Translations under genes and position numbers: made by a program
Shown here: piece after piece, positions 25,680 to 36,779 of the stretch
Layout: the number at the start of each line of letters is the position of its first letter
Numbering within the stretch: the first letter of the stretch is position 1
The notes under the pieces: generated by a model
Databases searched by the model: none
What the model was told of the DNA's origin: nothing
Seen by the model: the letters and a program-made list of their open reading frames with translations, nothing else
NCBI RefSeq assembly: GCF_026210795.1
Contig: NC_089447.1
Span: forward strand, 746,501-810,500
Source of the DNA: Rhizophagus irregularis
Lineage: Eukaryota; Glomeromycota; Glomeromycetes; Glomerales; Glomeraceae
Direction of reading: 5' to 3'
DNA length: 64,000 nucleotides

Positions 25680-26815
25680 GGCTTGTGGGTGACTTCTATT
25701 AGAAATAAGCGAGGTCCTGTTCCAGGTATATTAGAATACCCTCCATAAATGCATTCACGTGACTATTGCAAAATTTTGACCAATCATTGATAACAGTTAA
25801 TTTTTAAATTAATTTAATTTATCAATTTAGAAGTGAAATCATGGTGAACTATATAACAGTAAACTTTTATTTTGTAGTTACAAGCAATTACATTTGACTA
25901 TGAAATTTGTTAGTACCAACTACTATAACATCATCAATTAAATTATAGATAAATTGGAGTAAATTACAAGCGTATGAACATCTTACTTGATCAATTATCA
26001 TAGCAAGAAGATTTTTTTTTAAGGAAACAGATAGTGGGAAAGATTGAAAATTTTTTTAGGGCCAAAAAAATAGTTTAATGCGGTAAACTGACATTAACAC
26101 ATATTTTCATTAAATTTTCGCAAAATATATTGTTTTATTTGGATTTGAGTTTAATAAAAAAAATTTAAAACTTATAAATAAAAATTTTTGTCAGAAACCT
26201 AATTGTGTAATTAAATCTATTTTTCTATTGGCTGTTCTATAAATGCACACCCTTCCTAAGTACACGTGCATAATCGGTCTCGAGGTGCGTGCACTTTATA
26301 GGGAGGTGTTATTATATTTGGAAATCACATTGCGAACTTCATCAGGTCATTTTGGAAAAAGGTCTTTTTATTATTAAAAGAAAAAAATTAGATTGTCATT
26401 CTAAAAATTTAAAGAATTCTTCTTTTGTTTTTATTAATAATACTAACTTTTCTAGTTTAGATTTTATAGAAAATAGTTTAGAATCTTTATGTAATAATAT
26501 ATATTTCGATGAAGATATTTTGGGTTTTATACTGCATATTAACTACATGTTTTTTATTAACTTTTATTAGTTCTTTTAATAAGTGACCTTATTAGCAAGC
26601 ACTTGATACAGAGTTGATTTAGATAGTTTACGACTCAGTTTAATTAGTTTTACTTTGAAACAGAATTATTTGGGCAGTGTATTTTACTTTAAATTCATCA
26701 TATATCACTTTTTATTTATAACTAGTATATAGAATTTAATAAAGTTTAATAAATAACATGCAGTTTCAATTTGAAGTCACTTTGCCGTAAAAAAAAAAAG
26801 AAATCTTTCAGAATT

Positions 26816-27519
26816 CCCTGTAACTGCACATATTAACTGTATGAGTTTTTGTCCTAGTATCACTTTATGATACCATTGGAATGCTCATTGGGTACTAGAT
26901 AGTTCTTATAGATGGTAATAGTCATGGATGCAATATCTTTATGGTAGTTTACCTTCTATTAGATTTAGGTTGACCATGATATTTGTGATCCAAATGGTGT
27001 ATAAGGTTCAGAGACTGTGTTCGATTTTCTTGGTGAATTTAATGTATTGGTGGTAATTCTTGGGATAGGTTAACTCTTTAGTAAGATGATCCTGCACCCT
27101 TTGAAGCTTCCTATCCTGGTAATCACTCATATGATAATATGATCATTTGATGCAGATTTACTTGCCATACTACTGGGAATAATATGACCATAGTCCTAGT
27201 ATGTAGAAATTATGAAGCTGTAGTGGCCTTGAGTAAACCTACTCCCTAATATAAGGTTATAGAAGGGTATCTAGATGGTCATCTGTTGCACCATAATCCT
27301 TAAACGTAGATGGTCTTTATAGCTGAGTGGGGTTTTAAAATATAGAAGCCTAGCTTAACCTTATGAGATTGCTGAAAAAGGAAAGTTCTTAGTGTTTGTA
27401 ATTGGTTTAAAAATATCCTTCTGGATTGTTAAGTTCAGTTGTGGCTCTGTCTTCCATGAGAGATATACTAACTTGTCACATAATGAACTCTAATATCTAA
27501 TAAACTAAAAAAAAAAAAA
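26816..27519 (+). mobile_element. poly(A)-tailed retroposed sequence, about 700 bp
   Basis: The segment ends in TAATAAACT plus a poly(A) run at about 27506-27519. It is flanked by an imperfect direct repeat of 17 bp: AGAAATCTTTCAGAATT at 26799-26815 and AGAAACCTTTTAGAATT at 27520-27536 (two mismatches). This is the mark of LINE-driven retroposition. The body is less AT-rich than the flanks but has stops in all frames, and I could not identify the source RNA. It begins CCCTGTAACT, similar to the CCCTGGAACT start of the LINE copy at 29523. Confidence 0.6.
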
Positions 27520-27536
27520 AGAAACCTTTTAGAATT

Positions 27537-28820
27537 TTTTTTTTAGTTTCAGCAGACAACTTTTAAGTACTTAGAACTAAGTCTGATCTCATCAAATAAT
27601 ATATTGCACATTTGTGTAGGAAGACAATTCTCCTTTTTTCTTTTCTGATCAAAAATGTCAGTGAATTCAACCCAATACATTTCTGTTTCATCATCATATT
27701 CAGTACGTGTGGATAAATGACTTACAGAAGAGAATCGATTTGATCTAACTAGAAGAAATAAAGTACAGGTTATTATGTATCATCACAAGCAATTACACTG
27801 GCAATTTTTGCATAGATGTCACATATTACATAATATCAATTATATAATTTTTGATATTTGCTTTGCCTTTTATGAAACGATAGTTTTATTTTAATATTTT
27901 TGTATTACTCCATTTTTCACGTCTCTTTACGTTTCTATTAAATATACAAATTGTAAATAAAAAACTTTTATTATAAAACTTGTTAAATTTTCAATTTAAC
28001 ACTTGTATTTCATTAGTTTATATATATTTATCTTGACTTCAGAAATGTTTTTCTTTAATAAATTACAATCTACAATTACTAAATGTAAATGGAAAACAAA
28101 AAAATTCACTTGTAAGTTTTTTTGTTTTTATATTGATTCTGGTTATAGTGTTTATAATTTTTTTTTCTTGTTTTTTTTTAATTACAAAATGGTCTTTGAT
28201 TTATTGGAATTAAATGTTATATAGATTTATCTGTTATTATTGTCTTTTGACAGGATTAATTGTTACAGTATTATAGCATAGATACTAACATATAAGAGCA
28301 GTTAGATTTATAAGAACAGAATAATTATTATATATTTTTATTTAATATATTAGTAGTAAATAGGTTTATTAGATTTATATAATTTTAATATATAATATTT
28401 AATAAAATTTTATGAAGTTTATAAAGAAAATCAAATTTATTTAATTATTTTTAATTATTTAAGATATATTGTTAAATTTGTATTATCTTCCCAAGTTCGT
28501 GGATTGGTAATTCATCTATTAAATTTTGTAATATCATTAACAAGCTTTTAAATTCCATCAAAATTCTTATTTACTGCTTTTATCCATCTGTGGTTATTTA
28601 AGGCATATTACTCATATATAACTGATATTGCTTGATCAAAATAGGATTCAATTTCTTGAAACTTTTGTTTCATGTTTTCTAATTTTTATTTATAATTTTA
28701 TATTAGATATATTTTAAAAGAAAAAACTTAAAAATTACTTCTGTTATTTCTACACCTTTCATCCTTTCTGCTTCTTCTACTCCTTCTACATTATCTGTAT
28801 TTTCTGCATCTTCTGTTATA
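27537..28820. other. AT-rich repeat-region spacer
   Basis: No gene is supported. The frame at 28003-28224 is low-complexity Phe/Lys. Confidence 0.4.
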
Positions 28821-29197
28821 CCCTATAAAAAAAAATTTTACTTAAAATATATTTAAAATATATTTAATTTTCTTTAAAATATACTTAATTTTCTTATTTT
28901 ATACTTAAAATATACTGAAAATTAAATTTTCGCAAAATTTGAATTAAATTGTATTTAATATATACTTAAAATATATTTAATTTACATTTAAATTTTGCCC
29001 ATTTCAGTATATTTTAAGGATATTTAAAATATGAATATTTTAAGTATATTATTATATACTTAAATTATACTGATATTTAATTTTTGCCTATTTCAGTATA
29101 TTTTAAGTATAAAATAAAATTTTAAATATATTTTAAGTATAAAATAAAATTTTAAGTTTATTTTAAGTATATTTTAGCAAAAATATTTTTTATAGGG
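28821..29197. mobile_element. CCCTATAAA-family MITE, copy 1 (377 bp)
   Basis: Starts CCCTATAAAAA and ends TTTTTTATAGGG, with ATA on both sides (28818-28820 and 29198-29200) as a 3-bp target-site duplication. The interior is made of inverted TACTTAAAATATATTTAA-type units, so the element can fold. It is closely similar along its length to copy 3 at 34326-34678. No coding capacity. Confidence 0.75.
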
Positions 29198-29586
29198 ATA
29201 TTTATACCTTTTATTTTACCTTCTGATCTTTCTTTACCTGCTACTTTGTTCAATAAAGTTCTATTAAAATAAGTTTGCTTTTCAGATATCAAGAAGAAAA
29301 TAAATGACTTATCTTTATACACTATTAAAAAATTCTATAGTGATTATATTATTAACTGATTTAACTAAATACTTACAAAGAAAAAATCTGTTTATAAAAA
29401 ACTGAATGCAAGACAACTACAAATCCATTGATCTGTATTAGTATAATATAATTTGCCTGAAAATTCTTGCTTTACTAAATTTTTTTTACATTTTTTAAAT
29501 TCTTTTCTCCAAAAAACTTTTTCCCTGGAACTCTTTCCGATGATCTCTCTAACCAATTTTTTGCACAAAAAATAAAAATTTTTATA

Positions 29587-31443
29587 ATGTATTCAGCGTC
29601 AAGAGTGGTTAGACAGGAACAATATATCAATATTATTGACCTTGACAAAGTCACCGAACATAGAATAAATGGAAAGAGCCTTCTTGAAACCCTTGGTATT
29701 GCCCTTCGTAAAGTCCCTCTTACGCAACCAACCGATATTAATAGAACTGTTATGCGTTTGATGCCTATGGAAGAATATGACAGTAAAGACCAGTTTGTTA
29801 AAGACCACAAGCTCGTACTTAAAGAACTTGGAGTGAAAAATGCGGTTCAACTTATCTACTTGTTGTTTATTCTCAACGATATTCTCGCTGAGCATGACAC
29901 CTCTATGAAGAATTACATAGACGAAACTTTCCAAAAACAAGTGGTGCAGTTTGAAGCAACAGAAGTATCCAATGATACGCCAGTATCTACTTTAGTACAG
30001 CTGATGGAAACGGAAATTTTTGAAAATGTCGAACACCAATTAATGGATGTGGAACACGATGATCAAAACAATGAACACCTATTAGAGGACGTGATTGCTG
30101 AATCTTCAACAAAAAACTCTAAAAAGAGTTCCACAAAACTTAACGCCAAAGCCATACCCTATACCCCAAAAGGAAAAGGACGCACTATCACGTTTGCAGA
30201 AATGGCCTCCAGGAATCTTGATGCAGACAGCAACCGTGATACCTCCCTGACTCCACCTGGTAATAGGCCAAAGAATAACGAGATCAAGCGTAAGATGTCA
30301 AATAGCCAGGCGCAACTGGCTAAGAAGAAACAACAACACACTTCTCCAAAAGAAATACAATCAGTAATGACCAGATACGACCCAGTACTAAAGGACAATA
30401 TCTGGGAAATTACTTTATATGACATCCCCTCCACTTGGGTTCAGCTCGATCTTCTTCAGCATCTTGAGAAATGGGGTCACGTGATCGCTTTCAAGACTAA
30501 ATGTCAGAAGAAATATTTTATGGTCACTGTTTCAATCGACTTTAACGAGTAGACTATGAACTTATGGAATCAAGGAGTCTGGACCGCTCCTTTAAGAGGT
30601 CTTCCTGTCCGATGGTATCCTGCTAACTGGAATCTTCAACAAAGAAAGAAAAGAGAACGATTTCAGGCTGTGGTGAAAGATTTACCTGGAACTATCACTA
30701 CTTCGATGCTATATCCTTCAGACCCTTTCCAATCACCTATCTCACATTTGAGATGCAAAGCGTTTAAGGTGGTTTAGAAGAAAAGTACTCGCAAGCTCAT
30801 CACAGGACCCCGGATATCTCCAAAACAGGTCATAAGTCACACTTTCGGCAGATTGGCACATTTTTCGAAATCGAAAAATCGTTTTTTGTAAATATCTCGG
30901 CATCCAGTGGTCCAATTTTGATGAACATTTTTTTAAATTGTAGAGCTAAATGAGGGCTACAAAATAAAAAAAAGTTCATTAAAATTGAATTACTGGATGC
31001 TGAGATATTTACAAAAAACGATTTTTTGAGTTTCAGCAAAAAGGGGTGTTTTTGGCCAAAAGTCCATTATGACCTTTATATTAGATATCCGGGGTCCTCT
31101 CATCACGTATTACAAAAATTGGGCTGATTTGGATAAAATCATGAATACCAAGTTGAACTTGCCAGAATTTGAAGGTGTTTGGACTTGGTACTTTTCACCT
31201 CAACTATCCAAAGGTCGTAATCGACCACCAAAAAGTGGCCGTAATCAGAAGCAGAACCAAGACTCGGCTAACAAGGTTGGATCAAATACTGCAAATAACA
31301 AGACTAAGGAGGGCAAACCTAGCAGAAAGAAACAGAATTCTTTTATTATAAAGAATTTGAAGAAAGGTTTAAACAGTAGCAAATCGGGTAAACTTACTTT
31401 GCTTGCCGAAATTCGCTCGCTATTAAGAAGACTGGAAAATTGA
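29587..31443 (+). pseudogene. LINE ORF1 (RNA-binding, gag-like) with two nonsense codons and a MITE insertion
   Basis: The frame starts at ATG 29587. It has an N-terminal segment, an acidic and Lys-rich linker (to about residue 265), then an RRM-like module from IWEITLYDIPSTWVQLDLL to KKYFMVTVSI, and a downstream conserved stretch WTAPLRGLPVRWYPANWN. The C-terminus (31107-31443) is Lys/Gly/Asn-rich and ends LTLLAEIRSLLRRLEN. These follow the ORF1 proteins of LINEs that are abundant in R. irregularis, as I recall them. Three lesions are visible: TAG at 30550-30552 after FNE, TAG at 30775-30777 after FKVV, and the MITE at 30804-31098. Apart from these the frame is continuous, so the copy is recent. 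It would bind RNA as a ribonucleoprotein partner in retrotransposition; this copy cannot. Confidence 0.75.
30804..31098. mobile_element. hAT-like foldback MITE, 295 bp, inside LINE ORF1
   Basis: Exact 16-bp terminal inverted repeats AGGACCCCGGATATCT (30804-30819) and its complement (31083-31098). An exact 8-bp duplication CTCATCAC flanks it at 30796-30803 and 31099-31106. A second inverted pair, TTTGTAAATATCTCGGCATC near 30885 and GATGCTGAGATATTTACAAA near 31000, makes the interior palindromic. Non-coding. Removing it and one duplication restores the ORF1 frame across the site. Confidence 0.88.
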
Positions 31444-31885
31444 TGGGAAGACATGACAGTCTTGGTGAACTACTGGATGCAGATGTCGTAGTGAACTTCG
31501 TATTTGTAGAATACTAATTTTTTTTTAGTTACCCCTTCTTTTAATTTTTTTTTTACCCCGACTTTCTGTTTTGCTCCTTTATTTTCTTATTGTTTGAGTA
31601 TGGGTTTCATCTGCAGTAGCAGTGAGTCCTTGGAAGCACTCATGGTGTAGACTGGGAGGATATATTATCTAAGAACAGGACGCTTATAAGCAGACTTACT
31701 CCTCTAGCCTAAGTCCTTCACTGACAGTGCACATATGGTTATATCGTTGGATATAAACAGATGGTTTAGTTTTTGTAACAAATTGAGATTAGTTTAGGTT
31801 GTACGTATATTGTATTTGCTTAACTTTATAATCTTAATAAAAAATTAAATGCGCTGCAGCAAAAAAAAAAAAAAAAAAACTTTTT

Positions 31886-32399
31886 ACCCTTACTGATTTA
31901 TATTTGTTATACATGACTTCACTATAAGGTAATAAATATGTTATTATGATAAAAGTAACTAAATCTAAACATTACTATATATATATGCTGCCCAAATTAT
32001 TTTGGGATGTCATAATTATAATTTGGTATGCTATAATTCATTCAGTTTATATATAATTTACTATGTAAAGTGCCAAAATAATTTGAAATGTCATAATTGA
32101 ATTTTGTATTTTACTTATAATTACGGCAGCTTAAAATAATTTGGATGGCATGTATATTAAACATGATTTAAAAAATCTGGGCAAATAAAATAATTCTTTT
32201 TGATTGCTTTCCAATGAGATTCTACTAACATTATAGTTTTGAAAAATACAAATTTTTTCTGGATCTGCTTTTATGCCCATAATACTTATAAATTAAATTT
32301 ATACCAATTATACCACATGTAATAAGTCCAAATATATTTTAAGTCATTTTTATAATAAAAGTTATATATTTTTTTTATTGATAATTTCCAAATATCTTC
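31886..32399. other. AT-rich spacer with a possible small inverted-repeat element
   Basis: No gene. ATGCTGCCCAAATTATTTT at 31985 and AAATAATTTGGATGGCAT at 32134-32151 are imperfect inverted repeats bounding about 167 bp. This may be a MITE, but the duplication is obscured by (TA)n. Confidence 0.4.
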
Positions 32400-33345
32400 A
32401 CTTAATAAGAATTCTCCACTTCCAATAGGAATGAATGAATGTAAATAAAATACTTAGTAAACAACTCTAAAATTTTTACCTGTAAAGTTTTAGGATAAAA
32501 AATAAATGGTAAATTAAATGGTAGTATAATAGGAATCCATAGAATATCAATAAAAGAAAATTGTAAATTGGCTTCAATAGGATTATAAGTATTATATTTT
32601 GACTCTGAATCTGCTAATTTTTTTTTTAATTGATTTTTTTGCATGTCAAAGATAAAATTGAATTTTACAATTACTTTACACAATTTTAGCAGTATTGATT
32701 TAAGACTAGTTTTTATTTATTAATAAATTGCAAACCAAGTTTTTTTAAATCAGTTTAAGAATGCAATTAATATTTTAATTATAACTCCTTCATTCTTTTT
32801 GGCATTATCAAGATACAGATATGCAGCTGCAAACCCAGTACCATTTATTGTATCAATAAGAATTTCTTGATTATAAATAAATTTATTAAAAAATGGTGTA
32901 ATAAATATCAAATATTTAACATTTCCAACAATATTTTACATTATTATCTCCTTATTGCTTTCTTTTAATAATAATAAACTTGATTTTAATTGATCTAAAT
33001 CTTTTTGATATTATTTTTTAATTAGTGTAGTCTACCAATAATGACATTATTTTTGTGTTAAATTTGGATTATTAATCTCTAATTGATTAAAAATTTCAGC
33101 AGAAGTTTGATGAAGTCTATTATCTATAAAATTACTGATTTCTTGATTTACACTGATTCTTTCTAATTTATTATGGATTAAATCATGATAAATTTGAATA
33201 TTAGCTGTTTTTGAATTAATATCTATTGCAATTTTAAGTATTCCATTACAATCATATCTAATAATAGGTAATTTATAAATGTTAGGATAAAACTTTGAAC
33301 AATATATATATACCGTATATAGCGAGATTCTGATATCCATAGATA
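32400..33345 (-). pseudogene. decayed MULE (Mutator-like) transposase
   Basis: Read on the minus strand, fragments of one transposase appear in order. The first (about 33340-33047) has LPIIRYDCNGILKIAIDINS and FIDNRLHQTSAEIFNQLE, the DNA-binding region before the catalytic domain. Next (about 33045-32750) come stops and frameshifts around ...EILIDTINGTGFAAAYLYLDNAK, the MULE core strand in which an IDATY-like motif is followed by G-x-P/A-x-AYLxLDN. Then (32683-32402) comes YNPIEANLQFSFIDILWIPI, the segment after the core. The catalytic Asp/Glu set is incomplete and there are at least several in-frame stops, so it is dead. Family assignment is from motif recollection and is fairly firm for MULE. 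Related debris continues upstream to about 35450. Confidence 0.65.
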
Positions 33346-33662
33346 TCTTGCAAAAATTGGGAGTTTAATTTCGTACCTCTAGGTACTAAATAAAACCTAA
33401 AAATTCTGTTTTTGCAAATATCTTACAATCTACCTGTCCAATTTGAACGATTTTTTTTTATTTTGAAGTGCTCAATGAAATCTATCAAACAAAAAAAGAT
33501 GGCTCAAATCTAATCACTGGATCACGAGATAATTGTAAAATATCTCCCTAAGTATTATACAATTCTATAAAAATTTTTAAGAAGAATATTATACATAGGA
33601 GGGGTATTATGGCCCATGATATATAGTAAGTCAGATGAAAATTTCAAAATTTACTAAGATCA

Positions 33663-34189
33663 CCCTATAAAAAGTATTATACTTAAAATATATTTAAAAT
33701 ATATTTAAAATATACTTAATTTAAAAATTGCAAAATACTTAAAATATATTTTTAATATATCTAAAATATACTTAAAATTATCTTAAAACATATGTCTAAT
33801 ATATTTAATTTTTGCCCATATACTTAAAATATATTTAAATTATATTTAAATTAAAATTTAAGTAGATTATAAGACTATTATAAGTATATTTTTTATGTAT
33901 TTAAAATATACTTAAAATATATTATAAAATATATTATAAGTATATTTTAAGTATGTAAAAAATATATCTATAATATACTTAAATTTTGATTTAAGTATAA
34001 TTTAAGTATATTTTAAGTATTTTGGCAAAAATTAAATATATTAGAAATATATTTTAAAATAATTTTAAATACATTTTAAATATATTATAAGTATTTCGCA
34101 ATTTTTAAATTAAATATATTTTAAGTATAATTTAAATATATTTTAAAAAGTTTTTAATTATATTTTAAAAATAAATACTTTTTATAGGG
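33663..34189. mobile_element. CCCTATAAA-family MITE, copy 2 (527 bp)
   Basis: Exact 16-bp terminal inverted repeats CCCTATAAAAAGTATT and its complement, with TCA on both sides (33660-33662 and 34190-34192). The interior is a longer, more diverged set of the same (TACTTAAAATATATTTAA)-type units in both orientations. Inserted in the MULE debris. Confidence 0.85.
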
Positions 34190-34325
34190 TCAATAAGCAA
34201 ATTATTTTCATTCTGCTAAGCAAACTCAAATTGTAACATTAAAATTTTTTGCACTATTAAGCAATTTATTTTGTGATTATAAAATGAAAAAAAATTCTTA
34301 ACAAATTGATATTATTGTATTATAT

Positions 34326-34678
34326 CTCTATAAAAAAAATTTTACTTAAAATATATTTAAAATATATTTAATTTTCTTTAAAATATACTTAATTTTCTTA
34401 TTTTATACTTAAAATATACTGAAAATTGAATTTTCGTAAAATTTGAATTAAATTGTATTTAATATATACTTAAAATATATTTAATTTACATTTAAATTTT
34501 GCTCATTTTAGTATATTTTAAGGATATTTAAAATAAGAATATTTTAAGTATATTATTATATACTTAAATTATACTTAAATGATATTTAATTTTTGCCTAT
34601 TTCAGTATCATATTTTAAGTATAAAATAAAATTTTAAGTTTATTTTAAGTATATTTTAGCAAAAATATTTTTATAGGG
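34326..34678. mobile_element. CCCTATAAA-family MITE, copy 3 (353 bp)
   Basis: Starts CTCTATAAAAAA (one substitution from CCC) and ends TTTTTATAGGG, flanked by TAT on both sides (34323-34325 and 34679-34681). Nearly the same interior as copy 1, with a few small deletions, so copies 1 and 3 share a recent source. Confidence 0.75.
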
Positions 34679-34681
34679 TAT

Positions 34682-36255
34682 TAATAATGCTATTTTTAAT
34701 AGTATTATAGTTAAAATAATTAAAAATTTCACGTGTTACTCCTGTTGAAGTTAGTGAACTATTACCAATTATTACTCCATTTGAATTAATATGATATATA
34801 ATATTTTGAGAACAATGATAAGTAAATAGCGTATAACTTTTCACAGTTTGACTTGCAAAAATATTAAGATGAATAAGTAAATATATTTATAATAAAATAT
34901 AAGACAAATCTTCAATTTGAGTTACTGCATCTTGGCTATAACAATAGTCACTATGATAACCTTTATAATACATTACTATTATTTTAGCAATACAAATTTT
35001 TATCCTATATAATACAATTATATAATCACTTTATCATAATGGAAAATTTTGAGTAATATTTATCAATTCAATACATACAACTAAATTAAATAACAATTAT
35101 TAATATTAAAAATTATATAATAAATTATATAATTAACATTATATTTACTTTTATTTATAACTTTATCAGTTTGTCTTTGCCTTGATAATTCAAATTTATG
35201 TAAACTTGCAAGATTAGCTGTCATTACCTTCCAATTTCTTTTCACCATTTTTCACATTATTTTATAAATTGTATTATTGGATCATCATTATTTGTAAAAT
35301 ATAAAATTATATAATTAGCTTTATTTGGATTAATAGTATTTGTTATTTTATGACGAATCATATATGCATGATTTTGTCTTTCAATTAGCTTTGAATTATA
35401 TGCTTTATGATCCTTCGTGATTTAATCATTATACCCAAATAATTCAGCTCTTCTTTTGATAAAATATATTTAATAGTAAGATATTTTTAATTATGTTAAT
35501 ACTTAATAATGTACTATTAAAAGTTTTGATAATGTAATAATATAATTAAATAAAATTTTATACTATGAATAAGTTGCTCATTATTAATTATTCTTATTTC
35601 TTATATTATTTAAAGATGAAATAACTTGAGTTTAATGAATTTGATCATCAAACATTCTTAATATTTGATAAATCAAGAACATCATCAATTCTTTTAGTAA
35701 TATATTTGGATGTTTGACTAATTACATCAGAAATTTCGATTTCATCATTGAATTATTTTCAAGTTCTAAAGTTGACTTAATTCTGATTGATACTTTCAAA
35801 TTTTAATTCTTTATCAGTAATAATAAATGATTCATACTTGAAGTAGATTACATATCAAGTACTTTAGCAAGTTCAGATGCCAATTTATAAGAATGTTTAA
35901 TAATAATATCCTTGTCTGATAATTAAGCACATAATTTTGCTAATTTGTTTGAATTAATATTTCTGATATTATAGTTAAAATGATAACCTATTTGAAAGAA
36001 ATATAAAGGAAGGAAGATTTATAATCAGTTAACTAATAGTAATTTTCACTTTTTTCATTAAAACTAAATAAATGATAATTAATAATTACAACAATAATGA
36101 TAAAAGTATATTTGCTTACTATCATGAACTAATTTTTCTTTTTCCAATGTAATATTTTTTGTTCTTAAAGTTTTGGCATATTGAGAAATTTTTGTAACAA
36201 TTCTGAATAATTAAAATCAGAATTAATTTGACGTGTTATATTAAAAGAGGATGAT
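34682..36255 (-). other. repeat-derived AT-rich DNA, minus-strand debris
   Basis: At about 35420-35160 the minus strand reads SKLIERQNHAYMIRHKITNT and NKANYIILYFTNNDDPIIQF, resembling N-terminal parts of the repetitive MULE-type proteins annotated at 32400-33345. The frame is broken. The remainder is not identifiable. Confidence 0.4.
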
Positions 36256-36437
36256 GAAAATAAGTACAGTATGAAATCCTATATATGTATATATGGTAAC
36301 TTATGTATGAATATATGGTGGCCTATGTATAATATATTACTATTGTGATAACTATACCGTATAAAAATTAACACTATACATACCATACATTGACCACCAT
36401 ACATATATATATAGGATTCCATACTGTACTTATTTTC
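36256..36437. mobile_element. inverted-repeat element, about 182 bp
   Basis: The left arm GAAAATAAGTACAGTATG(A)AATCC and the right arm in reverse complement GAAAATAAGTACAGTATG(G)AATCC match over about 30 bp into a CCTATATAT stretch. A TA-CAGT junction inside each arm suggests a Tc1/mariner-type boundary at 36267-36426, with identical flanking sequence palindromic by chance or as part of longer arms. Non-coding. Confidence 0.5.
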
Positions 36438-36779
36438 TATATGATTTGTCAAAAAAGTGTTTACAAACCTTTGATCCATACATCTATGATAAAAATAGAT
36501 AATTTAAATAATATTTCTGATGTGCTTTTACCAACAAAATTATAGATTCTGCAAAAGAAATGAAAATTGCAAAACTTTGATCTGCTAAAAAGTTCTTGCT
36601 AACAAAAATAAAATTAGAATACTTTTACTTATATTTATTACATATTCTTTTTAAAATCATAAAAAGAAAAAGAATGTTATTGACATTTTAATTTTTTCTA
36701 ATGGAGTTATTTTATGGTTTAAGTAGCTGTCGATAAGTTCATCAAAAATTTCATCCTAAGAATGTTTTACCTATCCATA

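Larger units (their letters stand above)
24253..26314. mobile_element. non-autonomous pogo/Tc1-mariner-like element, 2,062 bp
   Basis: The left end reads CAGTAACACCCCTATAAGTG; the right end, in reverse complement, reads TAATAACACCTCCCTATAAA and continues AGTGCAC, an imperfect terminal inverted repeat. TA dinucleotides flank both sides (24251-24252 and 26315-26316), the target-site duplication of the Tc1/mariner/pogo superfamily. Subterminal CTCTATAAGTGCA-like motifs recur at both ends. No transposase is encoded. Inside are a 70-bp tandem repeat (about 24890-25240) and a nested hAT-like MITE (25437-25679). The target is a LINE-like reading frame, so this insertion is younger than that fragment. 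Confidence 0.75.
23998..26570 (+). pseudogene. LINE ORF2 C-terminal fragment split by a transposon
   Basis: The left part (about 23998-24252) reads DLWDLPYNNFYLTFIDFIKG and ends FIYNKVINN. The right part (26315-26570) starts IWKSHCELHQVILEKGLF and stops at 26570. The join resembles the IWK-x-R-C segment that follows the reverse transcriptase in R. irregularis LINE copies I recall. The 2,062-bp element between them (24253-26314) interrupts one reading frame exactly: without it and one TA copy the two parts are in the same frame. No upstream reverse transcriptase domain is present, so the fragment was already truncated. Assignment to a LINE is from recollection of the motif; the interruption is seen directly. 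Confidence 0.5.
29511..31885 (+). mobile_element. LINE ORF1 retrocopy with target-site duplication
   Basis: The inserted body runs from CCCTGGAACTC at 29523 to a poly(A) run ending about 31879. AAAAAACTTTTT at 29511-29522 recurs at 31874-31885 overlapping the tail, a likely 12-bp target-site duplication. The body holds one ORF1-type gene, then a 3' untranslated region of about 420 bp, with AATAAA at about 31837. There is no ORF2, so this is either a short non-autonomous element or an ORF1-only unit. A 295-bp MITE lies inside it. Confidence 0.65.

Noticed and set aside
24253-26314. Reading the CTCTATAAGTGCA repeats as a CRISPR-like array
   Set aside because: They are subterminal repeats of a DNA transposon in a eukaryotic genome, with irregular spacing and no unique spacers.
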